Positions 34,434-43,228 are shown, numbered from the stretch's first letter. The stretch is 64,000 nucleotides of DNA from Lachnospiraceae bacterium (GCA_017622575.1 JAGAQU010000056.1:1-64000), one strand, 5' to 3'. Notes: generated by a model not told the origin, from the letters alone. Numbers and translations are program-made.

Positions 34434-35735
34434 TCAATACTCCTTTTTGTCAAGACCCATACGGGTTATGATCTCATTAACCTTTTTATACACTAATTCC
34501 TCATCCATGGTCAATATCTTTCTGTCTTCCATGGTAATTTTACCGTCAATAATCACGGTCTCTACCTCGGAACCGTTTACGGAATAGGAAAGACCGGCTA
34601 TCAGGTTATTTCTGGGGGTCAGGGAAGGCACATTCAGGTTCAGGATTGCCAGGTCAGCTTTTTTGCCTGCTTCGATGGATCCGATCTCCTTTTCAAGTCC
34701 CAGTGCCTTTGCACCGTTGATGGTAGCAATCCGGAATCCCTCTCTTGCGCTGACACATTGAGGCGTTTTATTTACTCCCTTGTGGATGAGGGTCAAAAGG
34801 TTCAGCTCATGGAACATATTAAGACTGTTGTTGGACGCTGCACCGTCTGTACCGAGGCACACATTGACGCCCTTTTCCAGCATCTTGGCAACAGGGGCAA
34901 AGCCGTTTCCGAGCTTCATGTTGCTGGCAGGATTGGTGACTACACTGACTCCTTTTTCCTTTAAAATATCGATATCATGGTCTGTCACCTGCACACAGTG
35001 GGCAGCGATGGCGGGCACATCGAAAAGCCCGTTCTTCTCAGCCATCTCAATGGGCGTACAACCGTATTTTTCCTGAATCTGCTCTATTTCACTTTCGCTT
35101 TCGGAAAGATGTACATGAATACCCATATGATTCTTCTTTGCTTCCTCAGATACGATCCTCATAAAACCGTCATCACAGGTATAAGGTGCATGAGGTCCCA
35201 GCATAAAAGTCAGCCTGTCACAATCTCTGGCCGCATCTCTTTCCTCGTAAGCCTGCTTAAGCCTCATCTGACCTGCCTCATCATTGCCACTGCCTACAAG
35301 TCCTCTGCAGATCACGGCTCTCATACCGGATTCCTTCACAGCCCTTGTAGTCATGTGAATATTCATCTGCATATCGTTAAAGCAGGTGGTTCCGCTCTTC
35401 ATCATTTCGATGATAGCAAGGCAGGCACCCCAGTAGGTGTCCTCATCCGTCATCTTCTGCTCGATGGGATCAATGGTTCCAAACAGCCAGTCCATAAAAG
35501 ACAGGTCATCCGCCACATTTCGCATAAATGCCATATAGGAGTGGGTATGGCAATTGACGAAACCCGGGATTACAAGCTTATCTTTGCCGTCTATCACCTT
35601 GTCCGTCTGAAAGCCTGCAGGCTCCTGCCCCACTGCAGCAATCTTGTTACCTTCAATATAAATACTGGTCTCTTTAACCTCGTCTTTTTCCTTCCCCGGA
35701 AGAATGGCAAGAATGTTCTTTAATACAATTCCCAT
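34434..35735 (-). CDS. mtaD: S-adenosylhomocysteine/5'-methylthioadenosine deaminase
   Basis: A 433-residue amidohydrolase that deaminates SAH or related 5'-modified adenosines to the inosyl form. Metal ligands are visible as His63 and His65 in VNCHTHSYM, GIHVHLSES, AAHCVQVTDHDIDIL and CLGTDGAASNN. The length is normal for the family. It lies between a 2-hydroxyacid dehydrogenase (11 bases upstream) and the SAH hydrolase-like gene (two bases downstream), so all three should be one transcript. Nearby variants deaminate 5'-deoxyadenosine, so substrate range is uncertain. Confidence 0.88.
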   Translation of the reverse strand: MGIVLKNILAILPGKEKDEVKETSIYIEGNKIAAVGQEPAGFQTDKVIDGKDKLVIPGFVNCHTHSYMAFMRNVADDLSFMDWLFGTIDPIEQKMTDEDTYWGACLAIIEMMKSGTTCFNDMQMNIHMTTRAVKESGMRAVICRGLVGSGNDEAGQMRLKQAYEERDAARDCDRLTFMLGPHAPYTCDDGFMRIVSEEAKKNHMGIHVHLSESESEIEQIQEKYGCTPIEMAEKNGLFDVPAIAAHCVQVTDHDIDILKEKGVSVVTNPASNMKLGNGFAPVAKMLEKGVNVCLGTDGAASNNSLNMFHELNLLTLIHKGVNKTPQCVSAREGFRIATINGAKALGLEKEIGSIEAGKKADLAILNLNVPSLTPRNNLIAGLSYSVNGSEVETVIIDGKITMEDRKILTMDEELVYKKVNEIITRMGLDKKEY

Positions 35736-35746
35736 AAGGTTCTCCT

Positions 35747-36706
35747 TTACTTACTGACAACATTTCTGTCTTCGCCCTTTAAAAAGGCTTCAATATTTTT
35801 ACAGGTTTCTGAAACGCACCTGGTTCTCGCTTCTATGCTTGCCCATGCCATGTGAGGAGTGATGATCAGCCTGTTGCTGTCCTTGATTCTGCTTAATGGG
35901 TTGCTGTCCTTCATAGGCTCCGTACCTGTCACATCAAGACCTGCTCCTAAAATATAGTTTTCGGTCAAAGCGGTGTAAAGATCCTCATCATTCACAACAG
36001 GTCCTCTTGCCACATTAAGCAGGATTGCTGTCTTTTTCATCTTTTTCAGAGCATCAAGATTGATCAGATTTCTGGTAATATCACTTAACGGACAGTGAAG
36101 AGATAAGAAGTCAGATTCTTTTAATAAGGTGTCAAAATCCACTCTCTCATACTCAGTGCAACTGCTCCTGCCCGTTACGGAATAGAAAATAACACGGCAT
36201 CCGAAGGCTTTCGCAATCTCTGCCACCTTTTTACCGATATTCCCCATGCCGATGATTCCCCAGGTCTTTCCGGCAAGCTCCGTATAAGGAAGATCAAAGT
36301 TGGAAAAACGGTCCTGCGCCGCATATTCGCCGGACTTTACATATTCATCATAGTGGCGAAGCTTTTCCAGGATATAGAGACACATTGCAAACGTGTGCTG
36401 TGCCACGGCATCCGTGGAGTAGTTTACCACGTTGGCTACTTTGATCCCTCTGCTCTTGCAATAGTTAAGGTCCACATTATCATAACCGGTGGCAAATTCA
36501 CAGATCAGCTTCACGTCCTTTGCATCCTTTAAAGTGCTTTCATTTAAAGGCACTTTGTTTGCGACAATGATCTGCGCATCCTTTATTCTCTCTGCCACGT
36601 CCTCTGCGGTAGTATTGCGATAGACAGTAGTTTCGCCATATTCCGAGATGGAATCCACCGAGACATCGGTTCCCACGCTGTTTCTCTCCAATATCACAAT
36701 TTTCAT
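35747..36706 (-). CDS. D-isomer-specific 2-hydroxyacid dehydrogenase
   Basis: A 319-residue NAD-dependent dehydrogenase. The Rossmann motif GMGNIGKKVAEIAKAFG (about 149-165), the substrate Arg in LLNVARGPVVND, and the catalytic Glu/His pair in GAGLDVTGTEP and ITPHMAWAS are visible. It probably interconverts a 2-ketoacid and a 2-hydroxyacid. As the first gene of the SAH operon it may act on a product of homocysteine metabolism such as 2-oxobutyrate, but that is a guess. The LacI-type gene ends 72 bases upstream. Confidence 0.87.
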   Translation of the reverse strand: MKIVILERNSVGTDVSVDSISEYGETTVYRNTTAEDVAERIKDAQIIVANKVPLNESTLKDAKDVKLICEFATGYDNVDLNYCKSRGIKVANVVNYSTDAVAQHTFAMCLYILEKLRHYDEYVKSGEYAAQDRFSNFDLPYTELAGKTWGIIGMGNIGKKVAEIAKAFGCRVIFYSVTGRSSCTEYERVDFDTLLKESDFLSLHCPLSDITRNLINLDALKKMKKTAILLNVARGPVVNDEDLYTALTENYILGAGLDVTGTEPMKDSNPLSRIKDSNRLIITPHMAWASIEARTRCVSETCKNIEAFLKGEDRNVVSK

Positions 36707-36778
36707 CTGCTTTTACTCCTCATATCTTGTCGTAATGAATAATGTCTTATTTATTGTATACTAAAGTTAAGCTAAAAT

Positions 36779-37795
36779 CTATCCCCGATTCCTATTCTTA
36801 ACCGAATTTCCACAGGATACTTTTCCCGATATCATGATCCTCTTGATCGGTTCTTTTCCCGGGTTTTCTATCAATGCTGTGATTCTCTCTGCAATGGCTT
36901 CCCCCATCTTCTCCGAATCCTGCTTAAGGGTAGTCAGTTCGGGAGACATTGCCTTCGCAAGTGGTATTCCGTCGTATCCTGCAATAGAAATATCCTCCGG
37001 AATCGTAAGCTTTCGATCATGGATGGCACCTATTCCACCAAGTGCGGAGAAATCGTTGGGATAAATAATGCAGGTTGGCGGATCAGGAAGGTCAAGAAGC
37101 GCCTTTGTCAATTGCCCCGCTTTCCGAAAATCCAGATATCCGCCTTCTCTCACATAAGTATCCGGAACAGAAAGTCCAAGGTGCTTCATCGTCTCATAAA
37201 AACTGTCAACACGCTTTGTCGTGATTTTGGAATTTTCTCCATGAATATAAGCAATCTTGCGGTGTCCCTTTTCGTAAATATAGGTGACAAGATCGCGGAT
37301 TCCCTTTTCATAGTCAAAACAGACGGATGTCTTTTCTTCAAAAATCCTGTCAACCGTCACAACAGGCAGTTCACTCCTGATCAGTTCTATGACTTCCGGA
37401 TCCCGATAATATGTATATGCCAGAACCACACCGTCCACTCCCCGGTATCTGCAATGTTCCAGATAGGTCATGGTGTGACTTCCCACTTCCTTATTGATGA
37501 AAATGATTTCATAGCCCCGCTTTTCCACTGCAAGCTTGAAAGCATTGAGTACCTTCGGGAAAAATTCATCCGTCAGAGCCGTTCCTCTGTCTCCGCCGAA
37601 CAAAACACCTATACTGTAGCTTCTCTTCGACCGGAGTGTCCTTGCCGAAGCATTTGGAAAATATCCCATTTCATCCGCAATCTCACGTATCCTCTTTTTC
37701 GTTTCTTCTCCGATATCACTTTTATCATTCAGTGCCTTGCTGACAGTAGCCACAGATACCCCGCAACGCTGTGCCAGTTCTTTAATGGAAACCAT
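36779..37795 (-). CDS. LacI-family transcriptional regulator
   Basis: A 338-residue repressor. The N-terminal helix-turn-helix IKELAQRCGVSVATVSKALND (about 4-24) is the LacI signature with the hinge at about 50-60 (PNASARTLRS), followed by a periplasmic-binding-protein-like sensor domain (about 61-335). Targets and effector are unknown: the downstream genes are SAH salvage, and the upstream region is the tandem repeat array at 37848-38190. Confidence 0.92.
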   Translation of the reverse strand: MVSIKELAQRCGVSVATVSKALNDKSDIGEETKKRIREIADEMGYFPNASARTLRSKRSYSIGVLFGGDRGTALTDEFFPKVLNAFKLAVEKRGYEIIFINKEVGSHTMTYLEHCRYRGVDGVVLAYTYYRDPEVIELIRSELPVVTVDRIFEEKTSVCFDYEKGIRDLVTYIYEKGHRKIAYIHGENSKITTKRVDSFYETMKHLGLSVPDTYVREGGYLDFRKAGQLTKALLDLPDPPTCIIYPNDFSALGGIGAIHDRKLTIPEDISIAGYDGIPLAKAMSPELTTLKQDSEKMGEAIAERITALIENPGKEPIKRIMISGKVSCGNSVKNRNRG

Positions 37796-37847
37796 ATCTC
37801 TACCTCTTCAATCCGGCTTTTGTGAAAAAATTGTAGCATGTGGTCAT

Positions 37848-38190
37848 TCAGAACGCAATTATTTCATGCTGCGTAACCGCTCACGGAGGGTATGGAAGCC
37901 GGAAAAGTGCTCGCTGTACCCTCGGAAACTGCTTTTCAGAAACATTTTACGCTGTGAAACCGCTCATGGAGGGTATGGAAGCCGGAAAAGCGCTCGCTGT
38001 ACCCTCGGAAGTAGCTTTCCAGAAACATTTCGCGCTGTGAAACCGCTCATGGAGGGTATGGAAGCCGGAAAAGTGCTTGCTGTACCCTCGGAAGTAGCTT
38101 TCCACAGCTGCGATAAGCTTTGGAGCAATATAACGAGGGTATAGGAAGCGCGCAGAGGCTGTGGTACCCTCCATGGAAATTCTTAAGGGT
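37848..38190. repeat. Tandem array of four 83-bp units each with an inverted repeat
   Basis: The same inverted pair, GAGGGTA and TACCCTC, recurs with a constant period of 83 bases: left arms start at 37886, 37969, 38052 and 38135, and right arms at 37917, 38000, 38083 and 38165. The first three units are almost identical; in the fourth the loop and spacer have diverged but both arms are intact. A half unit (AACCGCTCACG) precedes the first. The array fills the 467-base gap upstream of the lacI gene. No open frame, tRNA or known riboswitch is recognisable in it. The stem is 7 bp with a 24-base loop, so it is a modest hairpin. Confidence 0.85.
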
Positions 38191-38200
38191 AAATTCACTT

Positions 38201-38280
38201 CTTCAGGCTAACGTTCTCGCTTTCAGGCTAACGTTCTCGCTTTCAGACAAACGTTCTCACTTTCAGGCAGTCGTTCTCAC
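38201..38280. repeat. Four tandem 20-bp copies of the end of the ECF gene
   Basis: Units at 38201-38220, 38221-38240, 38241-38260 and 38261-38280 follow the minus-strand theme GTGAGAACGTTNGCCTGAAA. The unit at 38261-38280 contains the last codons and the TGA stop of the ECF S gene (38263-38754), so the other three appear to be duplications of that gene end. The period is not a multiple of three. Confidence 0.85.
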
Positions 38281-38754
38281 TTTCTTAAGCAGCAAATACA
38301 GCGGCTTTCCGATCACCAGCATTAGCACGAAGTTGCACACGCCATGCCAGACATCCCATGGCAGCCCGCTGATCCAATAAGCCAGTGCATAAGCGGGATC
38401 TACAGGGAGATAAACAATTGCAAACAGACTGCCGAAAATAAGTCCAAACAGGCCTGATACGACACTCCAGATCAGAAATTCTTCTTTGATGACCCTTTTG
38501 AGCAACAGTGTGATCAAAACAAGGAGCGGCCAGACATAGAGGTAGGATACCCACCAGGTGCCGAACCCCCACTGTATCAGTTCAAACAGATTAAATACCG
38601 TGACAATGAGGAATGCTTCCTTGCCAAAAACCAGCGTATATAAAACCGTGAGCAGGGAAACCAGTTCCACGTTGGGGAGAAATTCCAGAGCCACTTTAGA
38701 CACATAAAGGATAGCACTTAAAAGTGCTATCCTTGTAATCTTGCGAACCGGCAT
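38263..38754 (-). CDS. ECF transporter S component, probable cobalamin uptake
   Basis: A 163-residue hydrophobic protein with five or six helices, beginning ITRIALLSAILYVSKVALEFLPNVELVSLL as in S components, the substrate-binding subunit of energy-coupling-factor importers. It starts one base after the DUF4430 gene ends and is downstream of a cobalamin riboswitch, so vitamin B12 or a precursor is the likely substrate. The ATPases and T subunit are not nearby, so it must share modules encoded elsewhere. The last residues (VRTTA) lie in the first unit of a 20-bp repeat. Confidence 0.8.
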   Translation of the reverse strand: MPVRKITRIALLSAILYVSKVALEFLPNVELVSLLTVLYTLVFGKEAFLIVTVFNLFELIQWGFGTWWVSYLYVWPLLVLITLLLKRVIKEEFLIWSVVSGLFGLIFGSLFAIVYLPVDPAYALAYWISGLPWDVWHGVCNFVLMLVIGKPLYLLLKKVRTTA

Positions 38755-38755
38755 C

Positions 38756-39154
38756 TTACCACCCCTGTTTCAATGTGAAGTTATAGACGTCTCCATCTTG
38801 AAGCGGTATCTCATCGGCACCCGTCATGCTTGGCTCCCCGTTGACGGAAACACACCACCAGTACTGGTTATCCATGTCCTCCTGCATACCGTCAAAGCCT
38901 GTGATGTAAATGCCATACTCGGATTCCTGCCACTCACATCCCTCAAAGGTTCTAAGGAATTCTCCGAGGTACTCCGCATCCGACTTGCAGTCTGTGGTTT
39001 CGGAAAAACCGTCCCTGTCGGAAACAATCTCCACCTGAAACTCCTTCCTTCCTGCCTGGGTGGCACGGTAATTCAGTGCGCCCGCCAAAACCGCAGCAAT
39101 CACAACAATAGCCGCAAATACGGACACAAGGGTAATTTTTTGTTTTTTGGTCAT
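38756..39154 (-). CDS. DUF4430-type exported protein, probable cobalamin-binding partner
   Basis: A 132-residue protein with one N-terminal membrane segment (about 8-27) and a single exported domain. The C-terminal YWWCVSVNGEPSMTGADEIP and the final DGDVYNFTLKQ match DUF4430, the domain that forms the C-terminal part of eukaryotic intrinsic factor and transcobalamin. No lipobox is visible, so the anchor is the uncleaved helix. I start at 39154, with GGAG eight bases upstream. A cobalamin riboswitch in the leader and an ECF S component one base downstream support a role in B12 capture. Confidence 0.78.
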   Translation of the reverse strand: MTKKQKITLVSVFAAIVVIAAVLAGALNYRATQAGRKEFQVEIVSDRDGFSETTDCKSDAEYLGEFLRTFEGCEWQESEYGIYITGFDGMQEDMDNQYWWCVSVNGEPSMTGADEIPLQDGDVYNFTLKQGW

Positions 39155-39220
39155 AATATTCTCTCCTTTCTTTCCTACCAAAGAAACAGATTCTTACGTT
39201 TATGGCAAGTCTTAGGACTT

Positions 39221-39393
39221 GGCTTCATCTGACTTATCCGCCTTCTCATGGCACCATGGATCATTTCTTCCCATGATCTCCACAATGGCTGTTTGCTGCA
39301 ACCGGGATAACTCATCCGCCTTACCTCAGAGTAAGCTGTCAATGATTCTCACATTGTTCCTTTTTAAACCGATCATGGACCGGTACCATAACC
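39221..39393 (-). promoter_or_regulatory. Cobalamin riboswitch (clostridial-type variant)
   Basis: On the minus strand the order of core elements fits the B12 aptamer: GGT at the start, an ATGG/CCAT stem, TTAAAAAGGAAC, TGAGAATCATTGACAGC (the B12-box core), ACTCTGAGG, GCCATTGTGG, CATGGGAAG and finally AAGTCAGATGAAGCC. The CCCGC segment typical of the classical aptamer is shortened. After it comes an AAGTC/GACTT hairpin and then the GGAG ribosome site of the DUF4430 gene, so control of translation is likely. The promoter is at 39422-39449. Confidence 0.82.
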
Positions 39394-39421
39394 GCAGGCT
39401 CATCGCCGTTACCAGTTTTTT

Positions 39422-39449
39422 ATTCTATCATAGATCACGAGAATTGCAA
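39422..39449 (-). promoter_or_regulatory. Promoter of the cobalamin uptake cassette
   Basis: On the minus strand TTGCAA (39444-39449), 16 bases, TAGAAT (39422-39427), about 30 bases ahead of the riboswitch. Confidence 0.55.
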
Positions 39450-39453
39450 GCAT

Positions 39454-40896
39454 CTATTCCACTGTATACTTGCCTTGCCCTTCCCACCTGATGGTAAGCG
39501 GGGTCAAATCATATTCCGTCACTTGATATCCCGCCGGCGTAAGTGACACGGTAAAGCTTGCCATGCCACCCTTTATGCAGGATATTTCAGGCTGGGCACT
39601 GATATAATTTCCGATGGAGTAATAGATCAGCATCCGGTGTCCGTCATCACCCTTAAGAACCTCATAGTGCTGCATCACATGAGGATGCGTTCCGACCACC
39701 ACATCCGCCCTGCACTTGAGAAACACCTGCGCCCATTTTTTCTGAAAATCATCGATCTGCCCGGAATTTTCCGTACCCCAATGGACAAAGACAATTACAC
39801 AGTCTGCCTCTCCTCTCGCTCTGCCGATATCACTTCTGACCTGATCCTCATCCTCAAGACGATGAACCATATAAGGATTTTCCTCCGGTATTTTGATCCC
39901 GTTTGTTCCATAGGTGTAATTCAACATGGCAAAACGAATGCCATTTCTTACAAGGATTTCATAAGGTTCATATTCCTTCTCATTTTCTGTTTGTACGCCA
40001 AGACAGACCACGCCCCGTAAGTCAAAGAACTCCTTTGTCACCCGAATTCCCTCATCTCCCCGATCCAGTGCGTGATTGGTCGCGCAGGTCACCACATCAA
40101 ACCCTGCATCCGCAATCGCCTCGCCCACCTGCACGGGCGTTCCAAACCTCGGGTAATCCCCATACAACGAAGGATCATCCACAAGAGGTGTCTCCTGATT
40201 GATCACCGCCACATCACTTTCTGCGATCACATCCTGCAGATTCTCATATAAAAAGTCAAAATCTCCGCCGTGGTTCAGGCCATACCGATAGATAGGCTCA
40301 TGAATGAGATTATCGCCGAAAACGGCGAAGGATATGTCCGTATCTTCCTTGACAAATCCCCAGGAATCCCACACCCAGCTGGTGACTTTGCCCTCCCTGT
40401 CTGTGAAAAGAAGCCGGTGAAACGGCGCTTTATTCTTATCCGCCGCAATCGTAACAATATCCTGTCCGATATAGGAGGACATCCACTTTGGTTTTACTGT
40501 TCTCCCCTGATATTCATATACAAAAAGATGCTGGGACCAGCTTTTTTCATCCTTTTTCACCCAGAAGGGTCTGTCTTTTCCATATCTGCCCCTTTTCCAG
40601 CAAAGGAGCACAAGTTCATCCTCTTTATCGCCGTCCACATCGCAGGAAAGCACATCCTGCACCTTCACACCGGCGGATGAAGTCCATATGACTTCATTGT
40701 CATATTGCACCGCCACGGCTTTGCGGTTCAAACGGATTTCATACTGCAGGGAAGCATCACACAATTCCCTGTTCTCCCACAAAACCCAGCCAGGCAAAAA
40801 AACCCCCTGCTGCCACAGCGCATACAAAACAGCGGCGATGCTGCCGATCGCCGCTATCAGTAGGACTATTCTTTTTACAGGCCTATTCCCAGTCAT
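39454..40896 (-). CDS. CapA-family protein with N-terminal anchor
   Basis: A protein of about 480 residues. One membrane segment at about 8-28 is followed by a region of about 170 residues with FG-GAP-like repeats (DVDGDKEDELVLL), then a CapA-type domain: GDNLIHEPIY, INQETPLVDDP, CATNHALDRG, VFVHWGTENS, GTHPHVMQ. CapA domains are metallophosphatase-like and the family includes poly-gamma-glutamate biosynthesis proteins. I start at 40896, where the ATG overlaps the upstream stop, suggesting coupling; a longer frame reaches 40968. Role unknown. Confidence 0.8.
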   Translation of the reverse strand: MTGNRPVKRIVLLIAAIGSIAAVLYALWQQGVFLPGWVLWENRELCDASLQYEIRLNRKAVAVQYDNEVIWTSSAGVKVQDVLSCDVDGDKEDELVLLCWKRGRYGKDRPFWVKKDEKSWSQHLFVYEYQGRTVKPKWMSSYIGQDIVTIAADKNKAPFHRLLFTDREGKVTSWVWDSWGFVKEDTDISFAVFGDNLIHEPIYRYGLNHGGDFDFLYENLQDVIAESDVAVINQETPLVDDPSLYGDYPRFGTPVQVGEAIADAGFDVVTCATNHALDRGDEGIRVTKEFFDLRGVVCLGVQTENEKEYEPYEILVRNGIRFAMLNYTYGTNGIKIPEENPYMVHRLEDEDQVRSDIGRARGEADCVIVFVHWGTENSGQIDDFQKKWAQVFLKCRADVVVGTHPHVMQHYEVLKGDDGHRMLIYYSIGNYISAQPEISCIKGGMASFTVSLTPAGYQVTEYDLTPLTIRWEGQGKYTVE

Positions 40897-43117
40897 ATTT
40901 AAACCGGTAGCTTTCTGTCCATTCCGGTTTGTCAATTTTTGTGTGATAATTGTAATTTCCGTTTTCATCCGCCTGAATTCCTATCATAACGCGCCACTGC
41001 GAATCCGTCAGCCTGTTCTCCAAAGGCTGGGGAAACTGATAAAAGGAATAAACGCTTCCTCTTGCGAGCTTCAGCTTTCCGTCAACCTTTACCGCCACAA
41101 GAATCGTTGACGGATTTCCGGTTGCAGCCTCCAGAACCGTTCCGTTCGGATCTGTGGCGATATCCACAACAATGGCTGCTGGGCATTCCTGGGTAGCGAC
41201 GAAATCCTCATCACTTTCACCCTTCACGGTCTCATACCAGAAGTGTTCGATGCTTCCGCCGTAGCCCCTGATCAGGTCGTATTCTGCCTCCGTCAAAGTC
41301 TCATCCCTCAGCTCCTTTTCAGAAATGATGAGCAGCTGATCCGCAAGCGCAGACAACCTGGAAAGATTCTCCTTATCTTCATCGGACAACATCCCGTAGC
41401 TTTCAAGTCCCCGGGCTGTCTTATCCGCCAGATCGGCAAATCTTTTATAGACTATGGGCTCCGGCTCCACGTATCCCCGATCGTCCGGCTCTTCTTCCAT
41501 TCCGCCGCCCATTTCCGCTATCACCTGCTTGGTATAAAGTACGGTATCATGCTTCAGCTCTGTGAAGCTTCCGGCGAAACATTCAAGGTCCTTTTTGGTC
41601 CATTCCTCGCTCTGCATAAAGAGCGGATATCCTTCTCCCTTCTCGTTAAGAAGTGGTCTTAAGGTATTCAGCCAGCCGGCATACAGACTGGCCGACCAAA
41701 GGGTATCATCTGCCCGGGCTAAGCTGTCCTTAAGCTTCTCCATATTTTCCGAATAGCCTGCATAGTCCGTAGCTCCGTTCTCTTTCAGGATCTCAAGTGC
41801 CTTATCAGAACCAAGGGCGGCAGGCACATCAAGCACATCGGGAAGCATGCGCTTATCACCTGCACTGTTTTCTTTTACATTGCTGTAGATCAGCTGCTGC
41901 ATGATCGTTGCGTCAATGGTAAATCTCTGCCCCATAAACCGGAAACCGGGAATGACATTCTCCTCCTCATCCCAAATAGGAATGGAATTGATGGAGGGCG
42001 CAGGCAGCTTTGAAATCTGATCAAGATAAGTGGAAAATGCCTGTTCATTTCCAATCAGATCCTCTGCCGCAATGCTGTCTCCATAGGCTTCCCTGATCAC
42101 CTTCGCATACTCACATACGCCGCAGTCGTCACTTGCCCCGGCAAAAAATGAGGTCACGGCATAGATCGACTCCCATAAGCTGTAGCCTTCGGCATCCTCA
42201 TCCATAGCCTTTGTAATCAAAAGGGCACTTCTGTTAAGCTCCTCATTATCCTGCTTAAAATGAATCCTGCCATACCACATCATAGCCTTAAAGTAAGCTT
42301 CCAGCTTTTCATCCCCTTCATAATATCCGCGGGGCTTATACTGGGAGTAATCTTCAAAATCAGCTGTGATCTGACATATGTCTATCCCGTTTGCCTGCCC
42401 GATATGTTCCAGTTCATAGGAAACTGTGTCTTTTACCGCCTCATGGATCTGCGTGCCATTGTCAAGAAGCTTTGCCCCTACCGTAAAAAAGGCAACATTA
42501 CGCTTTGCCGCATTTTCCCATTCACTGCCCTTCAGTTTTTCGTACTGGGCAACACTGCCCGCAAGCATTCTGCTGCTGAGCTGTGTGAGTCTCTCCGCCA
42601 GGTAATCCTTTTCCAGACTTTTTAACAGATAGCTGAAATACAGGTGATAGGTATGCATCATGGAATCCACTGTCACAAAATTGGGCACCATGTTGTATCT
42701 GTTTGTCTCATAGATTTCAAAAAATTCATTCCCGGCAAAGCCGCTGACCACAAATCCGTTCTCTGACAGCTTCTCCGTCATACCTTCCTCCAGATAAAAC
42801 TGCCACAGATTGTCGACATTGCTCAGATCCGGTTCCACCGTATACCTCTCCACGCAGGGCACCACATCACTCTCTTTTCTTCCTGCATCTGCCCCCATCA
42901 GAAAAGGACGCTCTCCCACTGCCATGGAGCTGTTCCCCAATGCCTGCGTTTCTTCCTTTTCTTTTTCCGGAGCTTCACCGGAAGCTTCCGCAGCCTCGGA
43001 GGTAACAGGCTCATCCGATGAATCCGTTTTATTTCCGTCGCCATGTGCACCGCACCCGCACAAGAGAGCCGTCACAAGAACTGCCGCAATCAACTTTTTA
43101 AACCTTTTACACAACAT
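40883..43117 (-). CDS. DUF3160 lipoprotein
   Basis: A 744-residue protein with a lipoprotein signal (VLVTALLCGCG, lipid-modified cysteine probably Cys22), a low-complexity Glu/Ser linker to about 75, and a long helical body matching DUF3160 (FVTVDSMMHTYHLYFSYLLKSLE, about 160-182; DVPAALGSDKALEIL). Function is unknown. GGAGGAG precedes the ATG at 43117. It is coupled to the CapA-type gene and is divergent from the carbohydrate operon, with no strong promoter seen in the 111-base gap. Confidence 0.8.
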   Translation of the reverse strand: MLCKRFKKLIAAVLVTALLCGCGAHGDGNKTDSSDEPVTSEAAEASGEAPEKEKEETQALGNSSMAVGERPFLMGADAGRKESDVVPCVERYTVEPDLSNVDNLWQFYLEEGMTEKLSENGFVVSGFAGNEFFEIYETNRYNMVPNFVTVDSMMHTYHLYFSYLLKSLEKDYLAERLTQLSSRMLAGSVAQYEKLKGSEWENAAKRNVAFFTVGAKLLDNGTQIHEAVKDTVSYELEHIGQANGIDICQITADFEDYSQYKPRGYYEGDEKLEAYFKAMMWYGRIHFKQDNEELNRSALLITKAMDEDAEGYSLWESIYAVTSFFAGASDDCGVCEYAKVIREAYGDSIAAEDLIGNEQAFSTYLDQISKLPAPSINSIPIWDEEENVIPGFRFMGQRFTIDATIMQQLIYSNVKENSAGDKRMLPDVLDVPAALGSDKALEILKENGATDYAGYSENMEKLKDSLARADDTLWSASLYAGWLNTLRPLLNEKGEGYPLFMQSEEWTKKDLECFAGSFTELKHDTVLYTKQVIAEMGGGMEEEPDDRGYVEPEPIVYKRFADLADKTARGLESYGMLSDEDKENLSRLSALADQLLIISEKELRDETLTEAEYDLIRGYGGSIEHFWYETVKGESDEDFVATQECPAAIVVDIATDPNGTVLEAATGNPSTILVAVKVDGKLKLARGSVYSFYQFPQPLENRLTDSQWRVMIGIQADENGNYNYHTKIDKPEWTESYRFKYDWE

Positions 43118-43228
43118 ATTTTGCTCCTCCTTCTTTTTTCCATCATACCATAGAATTTGCTTGTTTTGTTTCTTTCCATATCTTAAAATTAAATTAAGAA
43201 AAAACACAACCAAGGAAAGGCAAAAAAC

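Noticed and set aside
34977..35723. A 248-codon plus-strand frame
   Set aside because: It is the antisense shadow of the SAH deaminase gene, whose codon use and motifs are intact.
37737..38144. An open frame through the 83-bp repeats
   Set aside because: 83 is not a multiple of three, the copies are translated in shifting frames and no domain appears.
37848..38190. CRISPR array
   Set aside because: The whole 83-bp unit repeats without unique spacers, and no cas gene is near.
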